Positions 36,539 through 49,085 of a DNA stretch of 64,000 nucleotides are shown here, in pieces (the stretch's first letter is position 1; every line of letters starts with the position of its first letter). The stretch is from Mercurialis annua (taxonomy: Eukaryota; Streptophyta; Magnoliopsida; Malpighiales; Euphorbiaceae): assembly GCF_937616625.2 (NCBI RefSeq), contig NC_065577.1, positions 6,551,001 through 6,615,000 of the forward strand, written 5' to 3'. The position numbers and the translations under genes were made by a program. The notes below the pieces were generated by a model. That model ran no database searches, was not told the DNA's origin, and was given only the letters and a program-made list of their open reading frames with translations.

Positions 36539-38925
36539 CATTATTGAGCTCCTTTATGCCAAACATGATATTTTGGGGAGGGACTATCCAACATCAACCT
36601 GTATTTTATGGAAGTTCATCCATTATGTTCTTTACAGGAAGAAGTCGGAATTTAGAGACGGGAAGCAGATGATCATTATCTTCCATCTTAATTTTTGGCG
36701 GCGTAAGGAGTTAGCTTTCACTTTTGCCTTGTATCCACTCTTCCAAGTTCATACAGATAGAAATGGCCAATGTAATTTTGAGCATATTGGTAATATATAA
36801 TCCATCTTTTTTCCATTTCTTCCAGAATTAGATTTTAGCTTAGCTTGTGGAGCATCTGTAAAATTCTTGCCCTTCAGTTTTTATCCTTGGCAGACAGAAT
36901 GGCGCATTAATGAATTATTTTAGATCTGTTTGATTTAGTTGATTTGGTAGTTAAATCTACAAAGTTCATTATGCCTCTTGAATTAATTACGACTAAATTC
37001 ATGGCTTTAATAATTAAAAAAAACTGTCAGGCAATGGCTCATTAATGAGTTCTGTGAATTATTTTGTACTATCTGTTTGATGCAGTGGTCTGGTAGTTAA
37101 CAGGAATTCCTAATCAATCTTTTAAGTTCTAACTTTTTCTTTTAAAAATAATTTTAAAATGATGACATTTATTAATTATCTTAACTCTCTCACACTCTCT
37201 AACACTCACATGTTATATATATTCTGTTCGTTCCAATAGAATTGTTCACTTTTATATTATCGCATAGTTTTAAAAAATTATTGTCACATAGTTTAAGAAA
37301 ATACAGTTAATGTTATAACTTTGTTACTTTATCAGAAGCACATATGTGTATTGGGACAAAAATTATAGAAAAGACGAACAATTCTACTGAAATAGAAAGA
37401 GTAGTATATATTTGTTCATTGGGAAGGGGGTTGCTTGTATGAGGAATATAATTATAAAATCCACAATTTTTACAGAATATTATTTAATGTTTATTTGATT
37501 TAAAAGTATATGTTTTAAAAATAAGTTTTTATATTTATACATACAGATTTATATTTTTACTATTTACACGTCCTTACTACATTTTAGTATCCTATAACAT
37601 TAAAATTAACATTTTTAATTTTCAGTTTTAATTGTAGTTTTTGTTCAAATTCGAGTGGAAAAATATATTGAATATGTTTCCATATTGCTTTATATTATTT
37701 CAATTGGTCTTTTATATCATCAAGAATTTCAAAGATAAATGACAAATTTGAATTTTTTTCACTCCAATTTAAACAAATGTCTCATATTTAAACTGAAAAA
37801 TTAGAAATTGGTTAAAAGTTGACGATTTTAAAAATTTCGTCCATAAACAAAAAAGTCGAAAAAGCGGAACATTTTTTAATGATAGAAACTTTAAGAAACT
37901 AAATGGTTAAATAGTATCCTTTTCCATTTCGATGTAACATGTGTTATATGCGCATGTTATCAATTAATATTAATATATTGAATCGGATTTTTCGATATTA
38001 GTCATTCTTTCTATTCAAATCTCAAGTATGATGCTTTCTAATTGTGTATATTGTTAAATAGAATTTTTTTACAGTGATATGTGGTCTGTGCTATGAGAAA
38101 TAAGACAAAATAAGCTAGACATTATAAAATGATTAATATTAGATGTCATAATAAAATTTCATGATAATTTCAAAATTGTAACTAACATTTCAGAATTTCT
38201 AAAATAGAATATAAAATATATTTCAAAACTTTTTAAATAAAATTCAAAATAATTAATAAAGTTCTATGATTGAATAGTATACATAAATTAACAAAATGTT
38301 ATACAATCACTTTCTCAAATTTAGGCTATAATTACAGAAAATACAATTATGTTTTAATGAAAAGATATATAAAGCTTGTTCTATTCTATTAACTCATTTC
38401 AAAAAATTAGGATCAAGTAGGATTTTAGTATTTCTTTGAATTGATAAAACAAAACTAAGTTTTATTATTGAATATATAACCGACAAAGATATGAAATGTG
38501 GAGATGATGTTTAGCTATTTAAAAAAAAAACACAGTGGCTGAGCTAATTGAAAAATGGGTCAATTGCAAATTGATATGCGAACCTTATTGTAATTTGTAA
38601 TCACAAACACAAATTTTGAAATTCGGTAATTACCGTATTATTTTTTTTTTTTTTACATTTGATATACCGGCCAATCATGGAACAATACAATGTCCACATT
38701 ATTGTTCTTCTAGTTTAGTGTACCAATTTGCCAAAAAATTAGTAATTGCGAAGTTTTAAAGTTCATGTTATAATTGTAAATTAGATAAAGTTCGTGTATT
38801 AATTTGTAATTAACCTTTAAAAAATAGATAACTATGACAATATTCAACTTATAGACTCCGATAATAAATGAAGAGAAATTCAATTTTGATAGATTTATAG
38901 ACATAAGTATGTTATATTATATTAA
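36539..38925. other. 3' flank of the NIPA-type gene and gene-free AT-rich DNA
   Basis: The first ~300 bases are the likely 3' untranslated region. Beyond that I see no gene, RNA or recognisable element, only AT-rich sequence with short homopolymer runs. Confidence 0.55.
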
Positions 38926-39424
38926 GGCCTAATGTCTTAAAAAATTCCGACCTTATAGCTCCTTTTAATCTTACTCTGACGTTAAAAACATGTCAATTTT
39001 ACAATCATTTTATCGTTTCAATTGTACCCCAATTTTTTAAATTTTTGTCAATTTTTTTATTTAAATGATGAAATCATTCAATTAACCATGCTTAAAGATA
39101 AAATTAAAATTTATTTCCATTCAAAAAAGTAGAAATAAGTCCTTTATTTTTAAAAACTAACTAAAAACTATAGTCAAGTTAAAACTAATTTAAATTCTTA
39201 ATTAGTTTAACTAAATCTAAATAAATTTTAAACATGTACAATTAATATATGCTATACAAGGAGAACGTTTTTAAATTTTTTCCAAATGAAAAAGACGTCA
39301 ATTTAATAATTCAGGATATAATTGAAACGATAAAATGCGAAATAGGCTAAAATTGACAAGTTTTCAACGTTAGAGTAGGATCGAAAAAAGGTTATAAGGT
39401 CAGAATTTTTTAAGGTACTAAACC
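38926..39424. mobile_element. Mutator-like MITE (subfamily shared with 42112-42614)
   Basis: Ends GGCCTAATGTCTTAAAAAAT and the complement of GGTTTAGTACCTTAAAAAAT are inverted copies. A perfect 9-base duplication TTATATTAA lies at 38917-38925 and 39425-39433. The interior shares long stretches with the element at 42112, including TTCAAAAAAGTA followed by AAATAAGTC. Non-coding. The stretch 39425-40452 shows nothing further. Confidence 0.85.
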
Positions 39425-40452
39425 TTATATTAAACATCTAATTGTTAAAAAAATTCAAACCTTTGTTAGTGTTTGAAATTTAAACTAAAATTTTAAATTG
39501 TTTTAATACTGTCTCAATATTTCGCTGTAATTCTAGACAATATTTTTCTAATCAATTTAGTTATTCCAATATTTAGTTGAATTTATATACTAAATCTGTA
39601 ATTAATAAAATCTATTTCAAAAAATTTAAAATTGAACTTTTTATTTTCAAAAAAATCAAAAATAATATCAAAATTGAATTTTATATTCTCTAACTTTCGG
39701 TGGTTGAAGAAAAAAGTTTGAAGCAAAAAATTTAAAAAAAGTCGAATAAAGCAAAAAAGTGTTGTATTGAGGTGAATGATTGAAAAAATTAAATTAATTA
39801 ATAAAATAGATTAAATTACAGAGGAATGATAAAATTGGGATACTATATAAAAATTAATTAAAAATTTAGTTTAAATTGCAATTTTAAAATTTTGAAAGTT
39901 TTTAACAATTAGGCCTATATTAAATGATTCTCTCATATAAAACAAACAAATAACGAAATGTTTCATGTTATATTAAATTATTAAAAACTATCAGTTTTTA
40001 TAAATCTAATCATACCGATTTTATAAGAACATTAGAATAAAACCATGACGTTGATAAATACCTACCATAATGAAATATTAAACCTTAAGATCATTTTTTC
40101 TTTTAGAAATATGAAAACATTTAATAAATTTGGCAAACTAATGAAAATTCTAATAAAAAGATAGATATAAATAAGCAACCAAAAATATAAAAACAAAATC
40201 ATAATTTATTGCCTGTATGCAGTAAGTACTAGAGCAGCAGAAAGCAATTTACATGCTATTTAGCTAATGTTGTAATGAAATGGCCAGCAAAATTCAGAGA
40301 AGAGTGAGTCCCGCGTTACAATTTATGCATCTTAAGAGTTACTTTGCACAATGTGCATGTAAAAAATTCCACCGTTGGAAAAGGCACTATACATGATTTT
40401 CACTAGAGCCATCTTATGTGGTATTAAAATGAAGATGTATTAAATATTTTAG

Positions 40453-41728
40453 TTGTCAAACCCGAACTGGACCGGTTAGTTCGACCTAAAAACCTTTGAA
40501 CCGATCTGATCAGCGGTTCGGGTTAGATCTAAAACCCTTATATATAGAAACTCGTGGTTTTTGTATTAAACCGGCCGGGTAACCGTTGAGTTGGGAGCAT
40601 TAACCGGTCTTTAACTAGAAGACCCGGATCCGGTTCGATTAACAGTACAAAAACCAACCTATTGTCCTTATCAAAAAAGAAATAAATATGAAAATAGGGG
40701 GAATCGGACTCAGCATTTTGTGAAATTAAGTAATGCGCCCTGAACCATTACACCAAGTTGTTTTCTTGTCTATATTTTTTATTGTATGATATACTCCCTC
40801 CATTCCATATTGTTTGACGTTTTAGAAAAAGCACACATATTAAGGATGCATTTAATACCCACAAATATTCCTAAACTGCCCTTGATAACCCAACACATCA
40901 TCTGCCCTTTTGTTTTAATCTTCTCTCATCTTTTTTAAACATCTCTACACTGATTTTGCCAGTCAAATCAGTTTTATAAAAAAATAAATAAATATTCCCA
41001 TGGATTGTTGAGATTTAAATGAAATTAGGATTAAAAAAACTTTAAAAAATGCAATTTCAGAAGAAAAAAAAAGTAAAGAGAGAATTTTGGATCGGCAATA
41101 ATAAGGTAAAGAAGAGAAATTATTTTTTCTGAGAAATTTAAGAAATTAAAATTCTCAAGAACAAGATTTAATTTCTGGGTTCTTTCAAACTTCCAACATA
41201 AATATTTGTCTTCTATTTTCCGCAAAGTTAAAACAAGATGCTAAAAGTTGCAGCTAAAAATTCAAAAAAGAAGAAGAAAAACAAGACAATTTTTTTAATA
41301 GAACCAGAATTAATAAAAGATTTAGTTGTGTAGTAGGAAGAGGAATTAAGGAGTGCAGAGAATAAAAGTCTGAAATTTTCTTCAAAAAAGAAGAAACATT
41401 CTTGAGTCTTTGATTTTTGAAGAAAGAAGAAACATGTACAGGTAAAGGAAAGAGAAAGAATTTCCTAATTAGTGGAAAGAAAGAGAAAGGTTATATTAGT
41501 CCAAAAGAGGTTGAAATGTTTAAAACGTCATACATTTTGGAATTTCATTAACACCCTAAAACGTCAAACAATGTGGAATGGAGGGAGTATATTATTAAGT
41601 ATTAGTGCTTATATACAAGTATATATATATTTTTATAATACGGGTTTAAATCCGATTGAACCCCGGTTGAACCTTAAACCCTTAACACTTTAGTGTTATC
41701 GGTTCAAGCACCGGGTCGGGTTTGACAA
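40453..41728. mobile_element. TIR element (possibly hAT) split by a nested Stowaway-like insertion
   Basis: The left end TTGTCAAACCCG (40453) is matched by the inverted CGGGTTTGACAA at the right (ending 41728). Both arms contain ACCGGTT and GGTTCGA motifs like the other hAT MITEs. Without the 794-base inner element it would be ~480 bases. The flanks give only a weak 8-base match, so the superfamily call is tentative. Confidence 0.5.
40794..41587. mobile_element. Stowaway-like (Tc1/mariner) element, nested
   Basis: Ends CTCCCTCCATTCCATATTG and its inverted copy are 32-base terminal repeats with about one mismatch. They are flanked by TA on both sides (40792-40793 and 41588-41589). This is the classic Stowaway end and target site. 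At 794 bases it is longer than most Stowaway MITEs, yet I see no transposase frame, only short A-rich frames. Confidence 0.85.
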
Positions 41729-42111
41729 CATTGATAAATACTACAATCTATTGAGGACAAGGTAGCTAACTCATTAGAAATAGAAAACCTGAATATGACA
41801 AATACTTTTGCATTTGGAAATGATCCTCGGTACGCCTCCTATACCTTATTAAATAATTTAATATTATATTAAATGGATAAAAACTATTAATTTTCTACAA
41901 TATCTTATTTTTATTAAATATAAAAAGTATTTTCTATTAATTTAAGTATAGAACGAAAGGATTAATGCAAATAGTAATCACACAATTTCCATATATTGTG
42001 ATTTCTCATGCATCATCTTTTATTTCCATGAATCATCTAACTCTTATTTTAATATGCATCGACATAATCATTCAATTCTTATTGTAATATATTGTTTACA
42101 TAATTATTAAA

Positions 42112-42614
42112 GGCTTAATATCTTAAAAAAACCCGATCTTTTAACCCCTTTTTAATTCTATTCCGACGTTGAAAACTGGTCAATTTTACCCTATTTATAT
42201 TTTCTCGTTTCAATTTGCCCTATTTTTTTTAAATTTTTCACAATTTTTTATTTAAAAGATGATATCATTTAATTAACTAAATTTAAAGATAAAATCAAAT
42301 TTATTTTCATTCAAAAAAGTATAAATAAGTCTTTTTTTTGTAAAAATTAACTAAAAACCATAATCAAACTAAAGCTAATTTAAATTCTTAATTAATTTAA
42401 CTAAATTTAAATAAATTTTCAACATATAAAATTAATATATGCTAGACATGGAGTACGTTTTTTAATTTTTTCCAAATGAAAAAGACGTCAATTTAATATT
42501 TTAGAATATAATTGAAATACAAAAAGACTAAATATGGTAAAATTGATCAGTTTTCAACGTCGGAGTAGGATTAAAAACGGGATAAAAGGTCGGAGTTTTT
42601 TTAGGCATTAGATC
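42112..42614. mobile_element. Mutator-like MITE (sister of 38926-39424)
   Basis: It begins GGCTTAATATCTTAAAAAAA and ends near TAGGCATTAGATC, with inverted ends. A perfect 9-base duplication ATTATTAAA lies at 42103-42111 and 42615-42623. Interior similarity to the copy 3 kb away is obvious by eye. Non-coding. Confidence 0.83.
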
Positions 42615-43000
42615 ATTATTAAATGCCAACAACTTTTATTTTGAGACAAAACATTTCATGATTTTAAAATTTTGAATTTGAGACAGACAGTTGACAAGTT
42701 TGATTTTTATTTTATTTTATGTGTCTTATTTCATAGGATTATATCTCTGATACACATATTTTGTATATGTGTTTTATCGCGTAACACTTGAGTTGTCAAT
42801 AATTTGTACTATTATGCTTTAAAAAGTGTTAGTTTTGTGAGATTTTTGTTCTTGGAACTTGTTAGATCGATTGGTAAATAAATCGAGAAAAACGTGAAGA
42901 ATTTGGGCAAAAATAATAATCCTGTCGAGGTAGACATTTTTTCCATTGACAAGATGGAGTCCTCGACCGTTTTCTGTTTTGAAAATAAAATTTGTCATAG

Positions 43001-43131
43001 ACATGAATTTTGTCATCAATGAAGAAAATTGAATATTGTCGTCGACATGAATTCTGTCATCAATGAAGAAAATTGAATATTGTCGTCGACATGAATTCTG
43101 TCATCAATGAAAAAATTAAATGTTGTTGTCA
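43001..43131. repeat. 44-bp tandem repeat, about three copies
   Basis: ACATGAATT recurs at 43001, 43045 and 43089 with period 44. Units contain TCTGTCATCAATGAAG and TATTGTCGTCG. The third copy is degenerate. Related GTCGAC-containing words continue to ~43190. No frame of interest. Confidence 0.8.
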
Positions 43132-44089
43132 ACCACTAAGCCCCCTCGACATAATTGAGTACCAAGGCTCTTATCGTCGACTAGTGTTTTAAATCCGGAC
43201 TGGACTGGCAGATTTAACCGGTTCAACCGTGAATCACAGGCTTGTCCGATCTGTTTCCATTCTAAAATCTGGATTTCTAGTTCAACTTGTTTAGACTAGG
43301 AAAAACCGTCAATAACCGGAAAACCAGGAAACAGTTTGACCTAAATTTATGAGTCGAGACCGGCATTAGGAAATGAGAGTGGTAGATTCAAACTCCGCAG
43401 TAAAGCTAAAAACAGTGTAAATCTTTCGCATTTTAAAACCATATATCATATATGATTTGTTTTCAGAAAGTACAACTAAATATTTTATTTTATATTTAAC
43501 GTAAATATTTTTCTGAAAAAACCGGCATTGTAACACTGGAAATAAGGGCGTAACTTACTTGCCTCATAACTTAGGCCGCCCTATTTCAAAATAATACCAA
43601 ATCATGCAACAATATATATACCAATATAAAATATGTAATACTGGTAACAGTTTGTTTTTTATAAAAATATCGCAGCTTTTCAAACAACATATATATATTA
43701 GTGCATATAAGAATTTATAAAAATAATTGAACTACTGAAAATGAAGAGACAAACTTTCCGATTGCCAACTACTTGCAGCTCTAGAGTTAAAGCTGACGAC
43801 TTCCGAAATTATTATGAAATTCCGACCACGTTGTACCTCTATAACCTGAAAGGCAAAAAGAAAACAACGAAATAAATTTTTTAGTGAGTTCACATATGTA
43901 CTAGTGAACATAGCAAAATAAATGTTGCAATCGAAAACTATATCATATATATAGTCAAATACTAGATCCGGATCACCCTAATCCCAATTTCAAAGACTAT
44001 ACTCAAAGATAATCCTAATACCAGTCGCTTTTGCACTAAGTATCAAATACTGAACTATATCTTTGTACACATCAATATATTCCTTTTTG
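43132..44089. other. Gene-free stretch with a possible hAT-like remnant
   Basis: Near 43186 TAGTGTTTTAAATCCGG faces an inverted CCGGCATTGTAACACTG near 43535. This could be a decayed TIR element, but I found no target duplication. No coding region is supported. Confidence 0.3.
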
Positions 44090-44260
44090 GTAAGATCCCG
44101 AGAGATTCGCTGCTCACCGAGTTAACCTATACCATTCTTTATCCCAAGTTGTGAGTCCCGAGAGATTTACAATTCACCGAGTTAACTCAATAGATACATG
44201 TCCCGAGAGTTTATTCCACCGAGACCTTAGTCTGAGAGCCTCTACCGAGTTAACCTCATA
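44090..44260. repeat. Interspersed short repeats CCCGAGAG / ACCGAGTTAAC
   Basis: CCCGAGAG recurs at about 44097, 44157 and 44202, and CACCGAGTTAAC or ACCGAGTTAACC recurs three times in the same stretch, giving an irregular ~60-base repeating pattern. It is not coding and matches no element type I can name with confidence. Confidence 0.55.
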
Positions 44261-44898
44261 TCTAACATGTAATGCATCCTTTTCCCTATTAATAAACATT
44301 ATACACAGACACACAAGACTTAAATCAACACTGTTGATCACAATCTTATTGACGTCCAATAGAAAGCACGTTCCATCTCATCTACATCAGTTTAAGCAAA
44401 CATAAAAATATGCGTGACATTATTTACAACAACAATTGTAGTTATAAAATACTATTAAACTATTATTCAAAATTAAATTATAAACTCACATAAACGCTAT
44501 TTTTTTCCCAAACGTATGCTCTTGGTAGCCCGTTAGTCAAACACCCTAGTATTCTGACTAAACGACTCCACGTTTCGTCGAATCTAATTGGGATTCAAAC
44601 GTAAAAAAATACAATCAAGTATTGAATCCTTACCTTTGATCGTATCGTATAACTTATAGAGTTAACAAGTCTCATCTATAAACGACTTTTTTAAAAACTC
44701 TAATTCCACTTGCGTATAAATTATTTCTTTAATCAAACAATAACTTAAACAAATAAAATTCAAACTCGGCTCGGCGTTAAACACCCCATTTAACTTTCCG
44801 AACGTCCTCGTTTACATTTAGAAGTCGTTAAAACCAATTTTGGTTGGACCGTTTGAATGTAGGCGAAAACGTCTAATGAAAGGCCCATCAAACTGACT

Positions 44899-44985
44899 GT
44901 GTGTTCGCACAGAACACACAGTGTGTCCGCACAGAACACACAGTGTGTCCGCACAGAACACACAGTGTGTCCGCACGGCTGAGTA
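44899..44985. repeat. 22-bp GC-rich minisatellite
   Basis: The unit GTGTGTCCGCACAGAACACA is repeated about four times with period 22. Each unit is nearly self-complementary around ACACAGTGTGT. Degenerate relatives (GTGCGTTC followed by CAC or CAACA) continue to ~45130, so the array appears to decay toward the right. From 45131 to 46705 I see no gene. A G-run lies near 45765, and a GGTTCGAACC-containing, GC-richer patch lies at 46260-46530. Confidence 0.8.
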
Positions 44986-46705
44986 CTTGCGTTGGCACGG
45001 TACCATTATTGTGCGTTCAGACAAAAAATAGTGTGCGTTCCCATAACAATTAGTGTGCGTTTGCACATCAATTATGCCTTGCATTCACACAACTCTTGTT
45101 GTGCGTTCGTACAACATGTACGCTACGCTTACGCACAATTTTGAGGTCGTTTCCCGGGCTGATTCTGATTCGTTTCAATATTCAAAAACGTCCATAAACA
45201 CCAATTCTACATTATTCAATCCTAATATGCAATTTAAACGTTAAATAGAAATGAATTCGATCGATTCGATACGATTAACGTTATATATTTGAATATTATC
45301 TAAATTATATAAAATTGAACTCGAATTCACGGTTATTACCTCAAAATACGTGCGTCTTATCAAAGAAATCAGAGTTAGAACGAGAAATTTCTATCAAAAT
45401 CGACGAAACGGACGAAGCCCTAGCATCGTCTCTCTAACCGCGGCGCCCTAATTGAAAGAACGAAAGCAAATTGGGTTATGTCCCAATTTTTTTCTAATTA
45501 CTCATTTGTATACAAAGTGATCATACGACCACTTTGACCCCTAACTCAATCACACACTTTAACTCGAATTCTTTATTATCGTCTACAACTAATTATAAAA
45601 TGAATTCATAAATTCGCGAAACTTGGACGATAAATTCTTAAAAATATAAAAGAAATAAAAATATAATTATCATTCGTATGAGAATTATATTTAGATACAC
45701 TGCCTTATCCTTTTATATGGATTAAAATACTTATCATCTATACTATATATAAAAGCACGGATGGGGGGGGGGGGGGACAAGCAAATTTACTGAACAATCC
45801 TTTTCAGTTTACTACTAATAAAGGTTTTACAGTAATTAACTAATTAGTTATTTAATTAATCACTATTGTAATTAATGTTCTAATTAGAATAGGAAGCTAT
45901 ATTATCTACAAATTAATTTTTAGTATGTAAAGCATAACTAAATTGTCTCCAAATTAGTAGGAATACCGAATACCTATCTTTTAGTTTGATTGAATACAAA
46001 ATTAAAATATTATATTTCGTTAATATAATATTATTTAAATTTCTATCTTATTATTTTTAAAGATATTATTAATAAAATTAAGTTAAAAAAATTCTTAACT
46101 AATTTAATACTAATTATAAATAAAAAAATTGATATAATTATAGTAAATATACTAATATGTTCATTGACGAGTTACGTTACGAGCCACTAGTCTTTTATAA
46201 ATGCATAATATTATTGGTCATTAAGATTATATATATAACATAAAACAAAGAACCAAAAGTAGACATGCACATGGGTCAGGTTCGAACCGACCCGCTTGAA
46301 TTTTTATTTTTTTATGCAAGCCCTGGTGCAACCCGAGACCGGCTAGGGCTCTATATTTCTGACTCAAATCCGGCCCTAATGCTATATTTTTGCGGGATCG
46401 CGGGGGCTTACACAAAAATTTTATAAAATTGAAAGTTTGAGCTCGTCCATAAAATAGAGGGCTTTTTTCGAAGTCGGACTTGGACCAAAAAATCATTGTC
46501 CAAGTCCTCCCCAAAGATCGGGCCTGGGAGGATACTCAATTACATGAATAAGTCTAGCCAAAAGTGATGGTGGGGTTCAATGCACGAAATTCATTCATGG
46601 ACTGCACACTGACCAGACAAATTATTTATTGATGTTATTATTAAAATATTAATCAATATTAATTTAATTGATTAAATACTAAATTAACTAGGGATTTTTA
46701 AATAA

Positions 46706-47013
46706 GGGTTTGTCAAAAAAAAATCACAAACTTTACACGTTTTCTCATTTTAATCACGAAGTTTAAATTTTCCCATTTGCATACACGAACTACCATTTTT
46801 TCCCAAATTCATACACGTTGCTGAGGTGGCACTCATTCATTGGTGTAAAATGACCTCCACCTCAGCGAATTACACCAATGGAGCCGTGACACCTCAGCAC
46901 CGTGCATGAATTTGAGAAAAAGTGGTAGTTCGTGAATGAAAATGAGAAAATCTAAAGTGTATGATTAAAATGAGAAAAAGTATAAAGTTAGTGAATTTTT
47001 ATGACATTACCCC
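46706..47013. mobile_element. Mutator-like MITE
   Basis: Inverted ends GGGTTTGTCAAAAAAAAATC and the complement of GGGGTAATGTCATAAAAATT flank a short interior. A perfect 9-base duplication TTTAAATAA lies at 46697-46705 and 47014-47022. Non-coding. Motifs in the arms (TCACAAACTTTACACG) resemble those of the element at 22446. Confidence 0.82.
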
Positions 47014-48004
47014 TTTAAATAATTGTTTAAATAATTGTTTTTGATGAAAAATTATATAATTAACTCACTACTAAAAAAATCAACCTGCAATTTGAAACAA
47101 CTAAACATATCAGCTTAGAGCTGTTGATTTAGAATGGAAAAATTACATTCTGCACTTTTTTAAAAACTTTTTTTTTTTTATAAAAATACGCTTTAACTTG
47201 GTGCTATTGTAAAAATGCTTCTTTTTAACTTTTTTATTTTAAAATAAGATACCAATGATCTACCAATAATCTACCAAAAAGCGTATCTTTGTAAAAATAA
47301 ATAAATTAAATTATATTTTTGCAAATATTTAGCTGAATATAGATATTTTTGTAAAAAGTCCATTTAGAATGGTTAAAATGGTATAATACAAAGTAGATTG
47401 TATTGTAACCCATTTAATAGTAAAATTAAGTTGAGAAAATTAGTTGTAGCACTTAATTTTGGAAAATAATTCTAAAACAACGGGCTGATGAAATAAATTT
47501 GGGAAAAGTTGAAAATTATCTAAATTAAGAAAAATATTCTCAAATATACGCGTGTCTCTTATTTATTGGATCAACACTTTTAAAATACAATTAATTGCAT
47601 TTACACGTGATTGACAAAACATGTTTGAAAAACGCGTAACCCGAGTCTGTTCTTTCTTCTTTTCTTCGCAGTCTGTATCTTCTCATCAACTACATAAAAA
47701 CCATCTTCCTCTCACAAAATTTGCAGCAAACTTTCTAAACTAAATTTTTTTCTATCTCGACCGAACTTTTGCGAATTTACTTCTCAATTTTCTTCTGGCA
47801 GCGATAGAATCACGTCTAGCCACTGCTCACGGCTCGCCACCACTTATTTAGCAGCGTTTTTGTTCTTCTACTCAAAAGTAACGGTGGTGTAAGGGAAAGG
47901 ACTAAAATGAAAAAAGGATGGCGGTGGTGGTGGGAGTGGTAAGCGAAAGAATGGCAGAAGGTTGTTTAAATCAATTGGGTGTTGTTATTGTTTTTGACAT
48001 TGAT

Positions 48005-48513
48005 TCATTTTCTAGGAAAACAATTTGAAATTGACTTTAAAAATAAAGAATTTGATGGGAAGGAGAAGAAAGTCACGGTGGTGAGAAAAATATCTTTTAT
48101 CTTCCATGATGATTCTATTTCATTTGATAGACGATCATCTTGAACCGTTGTTGATGTTCCGCTATGTGTGAAGTATGATTGTGCAACTATTTTTGAAGAT
48201 TCATCGCCTTTATCATGACCTTTTATTTCTTCAAACATAATGCATTGTGGATATCTTATAATGTCACTTTCATCCTTCTTGATCTCAATGTAGAAGTACA
48301 AACTGTCATCATCTTCAATATAGGCAAGTAACCCTCTTTGAGTTGGTATTTAATGTCTAGTAACGTATCTTCTTTGTATACTTTCAATTTACTAAACAAA
48401 ATGTCCATCATTGCATCATGTTGTATTCTTACACCCTTGATCTGGTAATCTGTGAAATTATACTTTTCATCCCATTTTCCAATGTAATGGACGATTAGTG
48501 GTATTGATTCCAT
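48005..48513 (-). pseudogene. Truncated MULE transposase N-terminus
   Basis: From the ATG at 48513 the minus strand reads MESIPLIVHYIGKWDEKYN, plainly related to MESIPVMIQHKGNWIEANQY of the intact MULE at 60383. After about 70 codons the frame shifts (near 48300) and similarity resumes as YFYIEIKKDESDIIRYPQC, matching FYLEIKKKEIDFTMYPLC in the intact protein. The match fades after ~100 residues and no MuDR, DDE or SWIM domain follows. It is a dead, internally deleted relative. A weak inverted match between ~47441 and ~49708 (sharing CACTTAATT and TTCTAAA) may mark its terminal repeats; I found no target duplication. Confidence 0.78.
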
Positions 48514-48701
48514 TTCTGAATTAACAAGAAAAAAACAAAACTATGTAAGTATACATAAAGTATACAAAACACATAGAAATATAACAAATACAGAATCAAA
48601 AAGGTTGTAATACTGAATTACGGAATACAAAAAACATATAGGAAGTATAGTTCAATCACATCCAAAAATTATATTAATCAAATTCTATAAATTATACCGA
48701 A

Positions 48702-49085
48702 AATAGACAGAAGGTATACCAAATCTCTAAAACCACTGAATACAACATTCATAAATTAAATTATTCAAAATCCAATTTAAAATCCCAAATTCTAGAAGGT
48801 ATTTTGAAAATAGACAGAAGGTATACCAAATCTCTAAAACCATTGAATATAACATTCAGAAATTAAATTATTCACAATCCAATCGAAATTCCCAAATTCT
48901 AGAAGGTATATTGAAAATAGACAGAAGGTATACCAAATCTCTACAACCACTGAATATAACATTCAGAAATTAACTTATTCAAAATTATATTAAAATTCCT
49001 TAATTCTAGAAGGTATTAAAAAAAATAGACAGAAGGTATACCAAATCTCTAAAACCACTAAATATAACATTAATAAATTAAAAAA
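48702..49085. repeat. 107-bp tandem repeat, four copies, beside the MULE fragment
   Basis: TAGACAGAAGGTATACC recurs at 48704, 48811, 48918 and 49026, periods 107-108. Units carry ATTCTAGAAGGTAT and small differences. The array lies upstream (in the gene's sense) of the truncated transposase start. Subterminal tandem repeats are common in non-autonomous TIR elements, so it may belong to the same element. Short GGAGCTGAAATCAAATC repeats follow at 49235-49300. From 49310 to 50512 nothing further is recognisable. Confidence 0.85.
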
